Below are positions 1-6,404 of a stretch of DNA of 9,826 bases, in pieces. Origin of the DNA: Oscillospiraceae bacterium (GTDB taxonomy: Bacteria > Bacillota > Clostridia > Oscillospirales > Ruminococcaceae). Position 1 is the stretch's first letter, and the number at the start of each line of letters is the position of its first letter. The stretch lies in assembly GCA_016295545.1 (NCBI GenBank), contig JAEDLA010000034.1, positions 1 through 9,826 on the forward strand. The letters run 5' to 3'. Both the position numbers and the translations under genes were made by a program. A model generated the notes under the pieces. It ran no database searches. It had not been told where the DNA came from and was given only the letters and a program-made list of their open reading frames with translations.

Positions 1-14
1 TAATTGACAGTGCA

Positions 15-926
15 TTAATTCTCCATATTCTGCAAAGCGTTTGCACCGCCGGCGACTTCGCTTATTTCCTGGGTAATCGCCGCCTGTCTTGCACGGTTAT
101 ACAGCAGAGACAGATCCTTTATCATATCTTTGGCACTTGTAGTAGCTGCGTCCATAGCGGTCATTCTTGCCTGCTGCTCACAGCAGAAGGCTTCGACCAT
201 AGCTCCGTAAATAAGTCCCTTTGCGTAGTTCGGAATGAGGTAGTTCATAACCTCCTCCGGAGAGGGCAGGAAAGAAGCTTTTGGCAGCTTTTTCAGTGTA
301 CCGTCCTTATCAAGTCCGAAGTGCTTGCGCTCAAAGGGAAGAAGCCGGACAGTTTTCGGTGCATACTCATTGCCCTCCATTTTTGTATAGATAAGGTACA
401 CCTCATCAAGCTCTTTCTTTTCAAATCGGCTCATAACAATCTCTGCTATCTCACGGGCACGGTAAAGAGTAGGATTCTGCGTAGTATAGAGAAATTCTCC
501 GTCTATGGTAGAGTGATCCACGTCATTGTTCCTGTGGGTGAAATAAAGTCTGCCCACCTGTCCCAGTACAAAAATATAGCAGTTGTTGACAAATGCCTTA
601 GCAAGCTCCTTTTCCGCCTGTTTAAGGACATTGTGGTTATAACTGCCGCACAGTCCTTTATCGGCGGTAATTATGATGAAGCCCTTTTTTCGCTTATCCT
701 CAGGGATTTTTGAGCGCCTGTCGAAATATTTCTGCTTCAGGTGAGGAGTATGTTCCAGAATATTATCAAGAGTTACCTGAAGCTTGTCGAAATAGGGACT
801 TGTATTTTCCAGATTCTTTCTTGCCTTTTTAAGCTTGGACGAGGACATGAGGTACATAGCGTTTGTAATTTTCAGTATCTGCTGAACGCTGGCTATACGC
901 TCACGAATTTCCTGCATATTCGGCAT
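15..926 (-). CDS. atpG: F1Fo ATP synthase gamma subunit
   Basis: This is the central rotor shaft of F1, which couples c-ring rotation to catalysis in the alpha3beta3 head at the inner face of the membrane. The 303-residue protein shows both family ends. The N-terminal helix (IRERIASVQQILKITNAM, from residue 7) is followed by SSSKLKKAR. The C-terminal helix runs from RMTAMDAATTSAKDMI through YNRARQAAITQEISEV to a GGANAL ending. These two helices form the antiparallel coiled coil inside the head. The length is slightly above the usual 285-290, with the extra residues in the middle. The ATG at 926 is preceded by GGTGAG at a 7-base spacing and lies 15 bases after the alpha stop, so the gene is co-transcribed and probably translationally coupled. 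Only 14 bases remain downstream; atpD and atpC are expected beyond the edge. Confidence 0.97.
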   Translation of the reverse strand: MPNMQEIRERIASVQQILKITNAMYLMSSSKLKKARKNLENTSPYFDKLQVTLDNILEHTPHLKQKYFDRRSKIPEDKRKKGFIIITADKGLCGSYNHNVLKQAEKELAKAFVNNCYIFVLGQVGRLYFTHRNNDVDHSTIDGEFLYTTQNPTLYRAREIAEIVMSRFEKKELDEVYLIYTKMEGNEYAPKTVRLLPFERKHFGLDKDGTLKKLPKASFLPSPEEVMNYLIPNYAKGLIYGAMVEAFCCEQQARMTAMDAATTSAKDMIKDLSLLYNRARQAAITQEISEVAGGANALQNMEN

Positions 927-941
927 AATTCAGCTCACCGC

Positions 942-2993
942 CTAACCTTTGAAATCGCTGATGACCTTTTCAAGCCGCTTGCACAGGTCGTCGCTGAGAA
1001 CCTTTTCGGTGTCGATCTCCTTAATGATGTCATTGGCGTAGATCCTCATATAGCCAAGAAGATTTGTCCTGAACTCCCTTACCTCTTTAAGAGGAACATC
1101 TTTCATAAAGCCGTGAGTTGCGGCATAAAGGATAATAACCTGTTCATGATGAGGCAGAGGTGAGTAAAGAGGCTGTTTAAGTATCTCCATAAGAAGCCGT
1201 CCGTGATTAAGAAGCTCTGTAGTGGCAGGATCAAGCTCGGAGGAGAATTGGGTGAATATCTCCATTTCCCTGAACTGGGCAAGGTCGATACGGAGAGTAC
1301 CGGAAACCTTTTTCATTGCCTTTGTCTGAGCAGCACCGCCTACACGGGAAACAGAAAGTCCAACGTTTACAGCAGGTCTCATACCGGAGAAGAAAAGCTC
1401 GCTTTCCAGGAATATCTGACCGTCTGTAATGGAAATAACATTTGTAGGAATATAGGCAGAAACATCGCCTGCAAGGGTTTCAATAATAGGCAGAGCGGTA
1501 ATAGAGCCGCCGCCGTGTTCATCGTCCATACGGCTTGAACGCTCCAGCAGCCTTGAATGGAGATAGAAAACATCGCCCGGATAAGCCTCACGTCCCGGCG
1601 GTCTGTGGAGAAGCAGTGACATTGCACGGTATGCAACAGCGTGCTTGGACAAGTCATCATAAACAATAAGAACGTCCTTGCCCTTAGCCATAAAGTACTC
1701 AGCCATAGCCGTACCGGAATAAGGGGCAATATACTGGAAAGGCGCAGGATCACTGGCAGAAGCTGACACAACTATAGAGTAGTCCATAGCGCCGTTTTCC
1801 TTTAGCGTATTCACCAGCTTTGCAACAGTTGAGGACTTCTGACCTATAGCAACATAGACGCAGATAACGTCCTTGCCTTTCTGATTTATAATGGTATCCA
1901 CAGCAATTGAGGTCTTACCTGTCTGACGGTCGCCGATAATAAGCTCTCTCTGACCTCTGCCTATGGGGAACATTGAATCTATGGCAAGAATACCTGTTTC
2001 AAGGGGAACAGTTACGGATTTACGTTCCACAACACCGGGAGCTTCACGCTCAATAGGGAAGTAATCCTCAGCAGGAATAGTGCCAAGACCGTCTATAGGT
2101 GAGCCGAGAGCGTCCACAACTCTGCCCAGCAGAGCGTCACTTACGCCGACTCCGGCACGTTTTCCTGTACGTGTAACGGAAGATCCCTCAGTAAGACCGT
2201 GATCTGAGCCGAGAAGAACAGCTCCGCAGGTTCTTGTTTCAATATTCTGGATAATACCTCTTACGCCGTTTTCAAATTCCACAAGCTCACCGTACATAAC
2301 GTGATTCATGCCGTGAATAACAGCAATTCCGTCACCCATACGGGTTATATAGCCTGTTTCGGTAACTCCTGACTTATGGTCAAAGTCGGAAACCTCGCTT
2401 TTGAGGACGGAGATAATATCATTTGCTCTTTTAGCGTGGTCTATCTCACCCTCCAGAGCATCAGGAGCTTCACTGCTATTCAGTTTATTAGTCCTGTGCT
2501 TGAGAGTTTCCCTCATAAGCTTCAGGCTTGTGCGGTAGCTCTTGTCATATTCATAATCGCCGGCATTAAGTATAAATCCGCCGATAATATCGGGATCACA
2601 GCGGTATTCGATATTCACATCATTTCTGCCGAACTTTTCCTTGATAAAGCTTTTCATATCCTCCTGCTGAGTTTCAGTAAGAGGAGTAACATAGCGGACA
2701 ACAGCTCTGATACTGCCCTGTTTCTCGATACAAAGCTCTGTATATTCATCGATCATTCTGGCAAGGCTGTCCACAGCACCGCCGTCACAGACGCTGATAA
2801 CAAAGCTCTGCACCTCTTTGGGGAATATCTGCCTTATAATGCTGTGCTTTTCCTCATCGGTAACAACCGGATTTTTAAGCGTATCCGGCAGATTGTCACA
2901 GACCGAGAGGATTTTCTTAGTCTCATCGGCGATCTCAATGGGAACATTTTTCTGAACGAGAATCCTGATATAATTTCTTTCATTCTCCGTCAT
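942..2993 (-). CDS. atpH-atpA: Fused ATP synthase delta-alpha subunit
   Basis: One uninterrupted 683-residue frame carries two ATP synthase subunits. Residues 1 to about 165 are delta (stator, OSCP-like). They include the TDEEKHSII region, the VTPLTETQ strand near residue 103 and the C-terminal [14 protein letters not shown] signature. The first delta helix looks slightly short. Residues about 166-185 form a polar linker. The rest is a complete alpha subunit with Walker A GDRQTGKT at 354-361, Walker B LIVYDD ending at D446-D447, the [10 protein letters not shown] segment, and the arginine finger R550 in [10 protein letters not shown]. Alpha binds non-exchangeable nucleotide and completes the catalytic sites on beta. 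The start overlaps the atpF end by 14 bases and has AGAGGT upstream. In nearly all bacteria atpH and atpA are separate genes, so the fusion is the oddity here. No in-frame ATG lies at the alpha start. The nearest is M160, still inside the delta fold and without a good ribosome site. Confidence 0.93.
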   Translation of the reverse strand: MTENERNYIRILVQKNVPIEIADETKKILSVCDNLPDTLKNPVVTDEEKHSIIRQIFPKEVQSFVISVCDGGAVDSLARMIDEYTELCIEKQGSIRAVVRYVTPLTETQQEDMKSFIKEKFGRNDVNIEYRCDPDIIGGFILNAGDYEYDKSYRTSLKLMRETLKHRTNKLNSSEAPDALEGEIDHAKRANDIISVLKSEVSDFDHKSGVTETGYITRMGDGIAVIHGMNHVMYGELVEFENGVRGIIQNIETRTCGAVLLGSDHGLTEGSSVTRTGKRAGVGVSDALLGRVVDALGSPIDGLGTIPAEDYFPIEREAPGVVERKSVTVPLETGILAIDSMFPIGRGQRELIIGDRQTGKTSIAVDTIINQKGKDVICVYVAIGQKSSTVAKLVNTLKENGAMDYSIVVSASASDPAPFQYIAPYSGTAMAEYFMAKGKDVLIVYDDLSKHAVAYRAMSLLLHRPPGREAYPGDVFYLHSRLLERSSRMDDEHGGGSITALPIIETLAGDVSAYIPTNVISITDGQIFLESELFFSGMRPAVNVGLSVSRVGGAAQTKAMKKVSGTLRIDLAQFREMEIFTQFSSELDPATTELLNHGRLLMEILKQPLYSPLPHHEQVIILYAATHGFMKDVPLKEVREFRTNLLGYMRIYANDIIKEIDTEKVLSDDLCKRLEKVISDFKG
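2442..2454 (-). promoter_or_regulatory. Shine-Dalgarno-like site at delta-alpha junction
   Basis: Inside the fused frame, codons 180-183 contain GGAGG followed by GTGAG and then an in-frame ATA (residue 184). Alignment by eye with E. coli alpha, whose P-loop begins at residue 169, puts the ancestral alpha start near residue 186. The site is therefore where the ribosome binding site of a separate atpA should be. A start at the ATA would give a 500-residue alpha. It may be a relic of the former intergenic region or a working internal initiation site using a rare non-AUG start. The sequence cannot tell which. Confidence 0.4.
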
Positions 2994-3477
2994 TATTCAA
3001 AGACCTCTCTTCCGCAAGAAATTCATCAACGAGTTTTCTGTTCTTGTCATCGTCAAGATTTTCTCCGATTATTTTAGAAGCAGCAGCGATAGCAAGGTCG
3101 GCGATATGTGACTGTGCCTCCTGCATAGCTCTTTTGCGTTCATTTTCGATTGTCTTGTTTGCGTTGTCGATAATATTTCTTGCTTCCGACTGCGAATTCT
3201 GGATAGTTTCCTGCTTGGCAGCCTCAGCCTCCTCACGGGCTTTCATAAGTATCTGCTGAGCCTCAGCTTTAGCATTGGCAAGAGCTTCACGGTTCTGCTG
3301 TTCAAGCTCCTCAGCGTCAGCCTTAGCCTGTTTTGCGGAAGCAATGTCGTTTTCTATGGACTTGGTACGCTCGTCCATAAGCTTGTTTATCGGTTTGAAT
3401 AGGAATATTCTCAACAGGACTATTAATATAAGAATATTAACGATAGCCCATACAACATTCCAGTCAATATTAAGCAT
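2980..3477 (-). CDS. atpF: F1Fo ATP synthase b subunit
   Basis: This is the peripheral stalk subunit that ties the membrane a subunit to delta on top of F1. The protein has 165 residues. A single N-terminal membrane segment (about residues 6-28, [20 protein letters not shown]) is followed by the typical KPI and then by a long charged Ala/Glu/Lys/Gln-rich helix to the end, which fits the dimeric coiled-coil stalk. Length and layout are normal for the family. The ATG at 3477 has AGGAGG at a 7-base spacing. The last 14 bases overlap the start of the delta-alpha frame, so translation of delta-alpha is probably coupled to b. Delta is the direct binding partner of the b C-terminus, and here it is the N-terminal part of the fused protein. 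Confidence 0.96.
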   Translation of the reverse strand: MLNIDWNVVWAIVNILILIVLLRIFLFKPINKLMDERTKSIENDIASAKQAKADAEELEQQNREALANAKAEAQQILMKAREEAEAAKQETIQNSQSEARNIIDNANKTIENERKRAMQEAQSHIADLAIAAASKIIGENLDDDKNRKLVDEFLAEERSLNNDGE

Positions 3478-3515
3478 ATCATGCCCTCCTGCATTTTGTC
3501 ATTATGCGATTCTTA

Positions 3516-3536
3516 TGCCGCCTGATTCCTGCGGCA
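3516..3536 (-). repeat. Intercistronic hairpin before atpF
   Basis: An inverted repeat TGCCGC / GCGGCA with a 9-base loop lies in the 78-base gap between the second atpE and atpF. No T-run follows it, so it is unlikely to be a terminator. In atp operons such structures can set mRNA processing or stability and so the high c-to-b ratio. That role is inferred here. Confidence 0.45.
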
Positions 3537-3555
3537 AAGGAGAAAACAAATCGTA

Positions 3556-3777
3556 TTATTTAAGGAAAAGTATAATGAGCAAAGCTATAACAAAACCGTA
3601 GATAGCGGTAGCCTCAGCAAGAGCACAGCCAAGAAGAAGCGCCTTGTTGATGTCACCCTTTGCCTCAGGCTGACGTGCGATTGACTCTGTTGCCTTTGAA
3701 GTGGCAAGACCAATTCCGATACCTGCGCCTGCACCTGTAAGAACAGCGATTGCAGCACCTAATGCTATTGAACCCAT
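3556..3777 (-). CDS. atpE: ATP synthase c subunit, second copy
   Basis: This is a c-ring subunit, a two-helix membrane hairpin that carries the ion. Its 73 residues are identical to those of the preceding copy. Helix 1 is Gly/Ala-rich (GAGAGIGIG, residues 15-23). The polar loop ARQPEAKGD holds the R35-Q36-P37 motif that touches gamma/epsilon. Helix 2 carries the ion-binding E55 in LAEATAIYG. The Na+-type ligands are absent: I22 stands where Na+ enzymes have Gln, and A56 where they have Ser. Proton coupling is therefore expected. At DNA level it differs from the other copy at about 20 of 222 positions, all silent. The start has its own AGGAGGT at a 9-base spacing. The short C-terminus (ILFLK) ends just after helix 2. 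It lies 97 bases downstream of copy one. Confidence 0.96.
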   Translation of the reverse strand: MGSIALGAAIAVLTGAGAGIGIGLATSKATESIARQPEAKGDINKALLLGCALAEATAIYGFVIALLIILFLK

Positions 3778-3817
3778 AATAATGTTACCTCCTGAATTTT
3801 GTAAAAGACGGAGAGAC

Positions 3818-3836
3818 TATGCTCCCGTTCAGCATA
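3818..3836 (-). repeat. Hairpin between the two atpE copies
   Basis: An inverted repeat TATGCT / AGCATA with a 7-base loop (GAACGGG on the transcribed strand) sits between the two c-subunit genes. Downstream bases (GTCTCTCCGTC) are not a T-tract. A mild RNA structure affecting processing is possible; no function is shown. Confidence 0.35.
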
Positions 3837-3837
3837 A

Positions 3838-3864
3838 GCAGTCCTGCAAAGCTGCAGTCCTGCA
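3838..3864 (-). repeat. 11-base direct repeat pair between atpE copies
   Basis: The 11-mer TGCAGGACTGC occurs twice on the coding strand (3864-3854 and 3848-3838), offset by 16 bases. Each unit is nearly palindromic (GCAG-GA-CTGC). The inner part, CTGCA-GCTT-TGCAG, can also fold into a 5-bp stem. Either paired protein sites or an RNA structure would fit. A remnant of local slippage near the atpE duplication is also possible. Confidence 0.5.
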
Positions 3865-3874
3865 TAATATTATA

Positions 3875-4096
3875 TTATTTAAGGAAAAGAATAATGAGCA
3901 GAGCAATAACAAAGCCGTAAATAGCCGTTGCCTCTGCAAGAGCACAGCCAAGAAGAAGTGCCTTGTTGATGTCACCCTTTGCTTCAGGCTGACGTGCAAT
4001 TGACTCTGTTGCCTTTGAGGTAGCAAGACCGATACCTATACCTGCACCTGCACCTGTAAGAACGGCGATAGCCGCACCTAATGCTATTGAACCCAT
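3875..4096 (-). CDS. atpE: ATP synthase c subunit, first copy
   Basis: This is the upstream c-ring gene, directly after atpB in the usual place for atpE. The 73-residue product is identical to that of the second copy, including the loop R35-Q36-P37 and the ion-carrying E55. An AGGAGG lies 8 bases before the ATG. The bases around this site (TTCAGGAGG) recur before the second copy, so the duplicated unit probably included the ribosome binding site. Because the two proteins are the same, the ring would be uniform and the duplication would act on dosage. The c subunit is needed in roughly 8-17 copies per enzyme, far more than a, b or delta. The remaining silent differences show that the duplication is not an assembly stutter of one gene. 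Confidence 0.97.
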   Translation of the reverse strand: MGSIALGAAIAVLTGAGAGIGIGLATSKATESIARQPEAKGDINKALLLGCALAEATAIYGFVIALLIILFLK

Positions 4097-4131
4097 AAAA
4101 AATTCCTCCTGAAAATGATTTTAACCTGTGA

Positions 4132-4164
4132 TTTCCGCAGTCTTCGGGAAATTTCTGCCGGAAA
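4132..4164 (-). repeat. Hairpin between atpB and atpE
   Basis: TTTCCGGCAG pairs with CTGCGGAAA, leaving one bulged G, to form a 9-bp stem around a 14-base loop just after the atpB stop. The following bases (TCACAGG) are not a T-tract. It resembles an intercistronic stabilising or processing structure placed ahead of the heavily needed c-subunit message. That role is inference. Confidence 0.45.
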
Positions 4165-4177
4165 CACGGATATATTT

Positions 4178-4861
4178 CTACTCCATAGCCTCAGCCATAA
4201 ACAGCGAAGTAAGGAATACGAAAACATAAGCCTGAATAAGTCCGTCGAAAACGTCGAAATAGAAGCTGAAAACTACCGGCAGACCTACCGGAACGATAAG
4301 CTTGATAAGCTCCATAACAACGAAAGCACCCAGCACGTTGCCGAAAAGTCGCATACAAAGGGACAGCGGCTTTATAACAAGCTCAAGGATATTGATAGGC
4401 AGCATTATCGGCATAGGCTCCTTGAAGCCTTTCAGCCAGCCTTTTACGCCTTTTTCCCGAATGGAGCAGTACTGTATAAGCACGATTGCGATAAGGGCAA
4501 GAGCTACGGTGACGTTCATGTCCTTGGTCGGGGGACGAAGTCCGAAAAGTCCGACTAAATTTGACACGCCGATGTAAATGATAAGCGTTTCCAGCACCGG
4601 AAGATACTTTTTGCCCTTTGGTCCGAGAATTTCAAGAAAAAAGTTATTGAGCCAGCTTATACCGATTTCCAGCAGGCACTGAGAGCCGGTCGGAACAGTT
4701 TTCAGCTTTCTCACAAGGAGAATCGAGGCAATAACAAGAACGCCCATGATTATCCATGTCATAACGCAGGATTCCGGAACGGGAATGCCACCGAATATCG
4801 GTATCTCAAAGGCAATACGGCATTCAAGCTCCTCCATAAGCTTATCGGCAAGGTTATCCAT
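4178..4861 (-). CDS. atpB: F1Fo ATP synthase a subunit
   Basis: This is the membrane stator channel that passes protons to and from the c-ring. The 227-residue protein is highly hydrophobic, with five or so membrane helices (first about 32-51). The indispensable arginine is R171 in LSLCMRLFGNVLGAF, the a-subunit signature helix. The last helix contains GLIQAYVFVFLTSLF with Q210 at the family's conserved Gln position. Length is at the short end of the bacterial range. The ATG at 4861 follows GAAGGTG closely. It is the first gene of the atp operon, 124 bases from the -10 box, with a terminator-like hairpin in between. There is no atpI upstream, unlike many operons. Confidence 0.96.
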   Translation of the reverse strand: MDNLADKLMEELECRIAFEIPIFGGIPVPESCVMTWIIMGVLVIASILLVRKLKTVPTGSQCLLEIGISWLNNFFLEILGPKGKKYLPVLETLIIYIGVSNLVGLFGLRPPTKDMNVTVALALIAIVLIQYCSIREKGVKGWLKGFKEPMPIMLPINILELVIKPLSLCMRLFGNVLGAFVVMELIKLIVPVGLPVVFSFYFDVFDGLIQAYVFVFLTSLFMAEAME

Positions 4862-4909
4862 AAAAACACCTTCTCTCCTGAATTGGGATCAGAGTATCTG
4901 AAATCACAG

Positions 4910-4952
4910 AAAAAACGGAGATGCCGCCGTCAGCGAAATCTCCGTTGATTTC
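4910..4952 (-). terminator. Terminator-like hairpin in the atp leader
   Basis: On the transcribed strand, AACGGAGAT (4946-4938) pairs perfectly with ATCTCCGTT (4922-4914) across a 15-base loop, and the stem runs into six Ts (4915-4910). This is an intrinsic terminator shape. It lies about 30 bases downstream of the expected transcription start and 48 bases before atpB. A second, exclusive pairing is possible: GAAATC (4952-4947) with GATTTC (4940-4935), whose loop and 3' arm take up the 5' arm of the terminator stem. The element may end sugar-block transcripts, attenuate the atp operon, or both. Confidence 0.65.
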
Positions 4953-4984
4953 AAGCAATAAAATCCTTTGCAATTCACATTAAC

Positions 4985-5013
4985 ATTATATAACGTTTCA
5001 CACACAAAGTCAA
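4985..5013 (-). promoter_or_regulatory. Sigma-A promoter of the atp operon
   Basis: The transcribed strand reads TTGACT at 5013-5008, a 17-base spacer, then TATAAT at 4990-4985. This is one mismatch from the ideal -35, with a perfect -10 and optimal spacing. A- and T-runs just upstream (about 5030-5015) resemble an UP element. The expected start is near 4978, giving a leader of about 117 bases before atpB. It is the best promoter I see in the window. Confidence 0.85.
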
Positions 5014-5032
5014 GCAAAAAAGAAATTTTTTA

Positions 5033-5365
5033 TCACTTTTCTTCGCCCTTTGCAAGATTTATAGCATTATTAAGCCTGTCAATGGCATTTGTATTCAGCT
5101 TTGCAGTCAGTTTAAGCCGGTCAAGCTCCGCTTTGAAAGCAGAAAGCTCAGATGCAAGCTTTTTCATTATCTCGCTGTTCTGCAGCTGCTGGTCCTCAAG
5201 CAGGCAAACTCTCTTGATAAGCTCGTTGACGTTTGCGGCAAGTATCTCGTTTGCATGATTTTGGGCAGTTCCGAAACGGCTCAGGTCCGCCGCTGTTTTA
5301 AAAGCGCCTTTTTTCACGCTGCGATATGTTTTCATTTTATCCTGAGTAAGCTTCAGCTCTGACAT
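5033..5365 (-). CDS. Small coiled-coil protein, unknown function
   Basis: I do not recognise a family. The 110-residue product is soluble, rich in Lys, Glu, Leu, Asn and Ala, with no signal peptide or membrane segment. From about residue 38 to 105 it looks like a continuous amphipathic helix with leucine or isoleucine spacing typical of coiled coils (NELIKRVCLLEDQ, KKLASELSAFKAELDRL, NAIDRLNNAINLA). The basic N-terminus (KMKTYRSVKKGAFK) could bind a membrane or nucleic acid. I chose the ATG at 5365 because GGAGGT lies 7 bases before it. A GTG five codons upstream would put that ribosome site inside the gene. It starts 21 bases after rmd, so it is the last gene of the sugar block. Its 3' end reaches within 20 bases of the atp promoter -35. 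Confidence 0.72.
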   Translation of the reverse strand: MSELKLTQDKMKTYRSVKKGAFKTAADLSRFGTAQNHANEILAANVNELIKRVCLLEDQQLQNSEIMKKLASELSAFKAELDRLKLTAKLNTNAIDRLNNAINLAKGEEK

Positions 5366-5386
5366 TTTACTGACCTCCACATAAAT

Positions 5387-6331
5387 TTATTCTTCCGGAA
5401 GATTATTTCTCCAGTAATTCAGCGTATCCTCAATAGTCTGCTCCATAGAAATCTCTGCCGTCCAGCCGGTGTCCTGACGGATAAGTGAAACATCAGGCTC
5501 AATAAGCGGAATATCAGAGGCTCTCATTTTAGCCGGATCCTGACGTACCTCAATTTTCATATTGGAAGCAGAAAGGGCAGTTTGCAGGATATAGCTTATT
5601 TCAACAGCCTTTCCACGACCGATATTATATGTCCTGCCGCTGACACCCTTAGTTCCGAGAAGCCTGTATGCCCTGACAACATCACGGACATCGGTAAAAT
5701 CACGCTTCGCCGAAAGATTTCCCACTGTTATTTCCGGGGATTTCCTGCCGGCTTCAATTTCGGCTATCTGACGGCAGAAATCGGAAATCACGAACACGGG
5801 GAGCTGTTCCGGACCTGAATGATTAAAGGCTCTGACCATAACAACGTCCATTTTGTATGCACGGGAATAAATTTCCCCAAGCATTCCCTGACAAGCCTTT
5901 GTAGCAGCGTATATATTTCCCGGACGAAGGGGTTCATCTTCAGTAAGGGGGCAGGCGTCCTTTCTGATAAAGCCGTATTCCTCCCCTGAACCGATAAGGA
6001 TTATCCTCATATCCTGCTTTGAGGCTGACCTTACAGCTTCAAGAACGTTGATAGTACCCACTACATTTATCTCCGCTGTCATCTGAGGCTTTTTCCATGA
6101 AAGTGAAACACTGCTCTGAGCGGCAAGATGATAAATCACGTCCGGCTGAACCTGTTCAAGGACTTCACATACAGCCTCCTTGTCAAGGATATCAAGATTA
6201 TGACTTGTACAGCGTTCTTTTATATTTTCAAAGGGCAGACAGGTTGCATGAACCTCTGCTCCGGCAGCTGAAAGCTCACGGATAAGGTAGCCGCCGACAA
6301 AGCCTGCACCGCCGATTATCAATGTTTTCAT
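5387..6331 (-). CDS. rmd: GDP-4-keto-6-deoxymannose reductase (Rmd type)
   Basis: This is an extended short-chain dehydrogenase that reduces GDP-4-keto-6-deoxy-D-mannose, the Gmd product, to GDP-D-rhamnose in the cytoplasm. Of the 314 residues, 7-13 form the NAD(P)-binding GGAGFVG loop. S115 in GSGEEYG and Y141-x3-K145 (YAATK) are the catalytic residues. The stretch VRAFNHSGPEQLPVFVISDF (167-185), followed by AEIEAG, is characteristic of Rmd-type reductases rather than GDP-fucose synthase. A 6-deoxy-D-talose-forming reductase is the main alternative, since it acts on the same substrate. The ATG at 6331 has GGGAGG at a 6-base spacing. It lies 73 bases after the glycosyltransferase and in the same block as gmd, which supports the pathway call. 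Confidence 0.87.
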   Translation of the reverse strand: MKTLIIGGAGFVGGYLIRELSAAGAEVHATCLPFENIKERCTSHNLDILDKEAVCEVLEQVQPDVIYHLAAQSSVSLSWKKPQMTAEINVVGTINVLEAVRSASKQDMRIILIGSGEEYGFIRKDACPLTEDEPLRPGNIYAATKACQGMLGEIYSRAYKMDVVMVRAFNHSGPEQLPVFVISDFCRQIAEIEAGRKSPEITVGNLSAKRDFTDVRDVVRAYRLLGTKGVSGRTYNIGRGKAVEISYILQTALSASNMKIEVRQDPAKMRASDIPLIEPDVSLIRQDTGWTAEISMEQTIEDTLNYWRNNLPEE

Positions 6332-6345
6332 TATATTCCTCCCTT

Positions 6346-6398
6346 AGAGCCTGTTCAGCATCTCACTAATGATACTAAAGCTGCTCTTAATAGGCTCT
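6346..6398 (-). repeat. Inverted repeat between glycosyltransferase and rmd
   Basis: AGAGCCT (6398-6392) and AGGCTCT (6352-6346) enclose about 39 bases, in which CAGC and GCTG can pair again. Together they could fold most of the 73-base gap into one stepped stem ending just before the rmd ribosome site (GGGAGG). No T-run follows, so I read it as an intercistronic RNA structure, function unknown. Confidence 0.4.
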
Positions 6399-6404
6399 TG
6401 GAAA

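Noticed and set aside
1..14. Bases after the atpG stop
   Set aside because: Too short to show an atpD start or any signal.
2376..3077. Plus-strand open frame of 233 codons, the longest on that strand
   Set aside because: It lies antisense to the clear delta-alpha and atpF genes, has no recognisable domain, and is explained by the codon bias of the real genes.
5366..5380. GTG start at 5380 for the coiled-coil gene
   Set aside because: The only good Shine-Dalgarno (GGAGGT) would fall inside the first codons; it is correctly spaced for the ATG at 5365.
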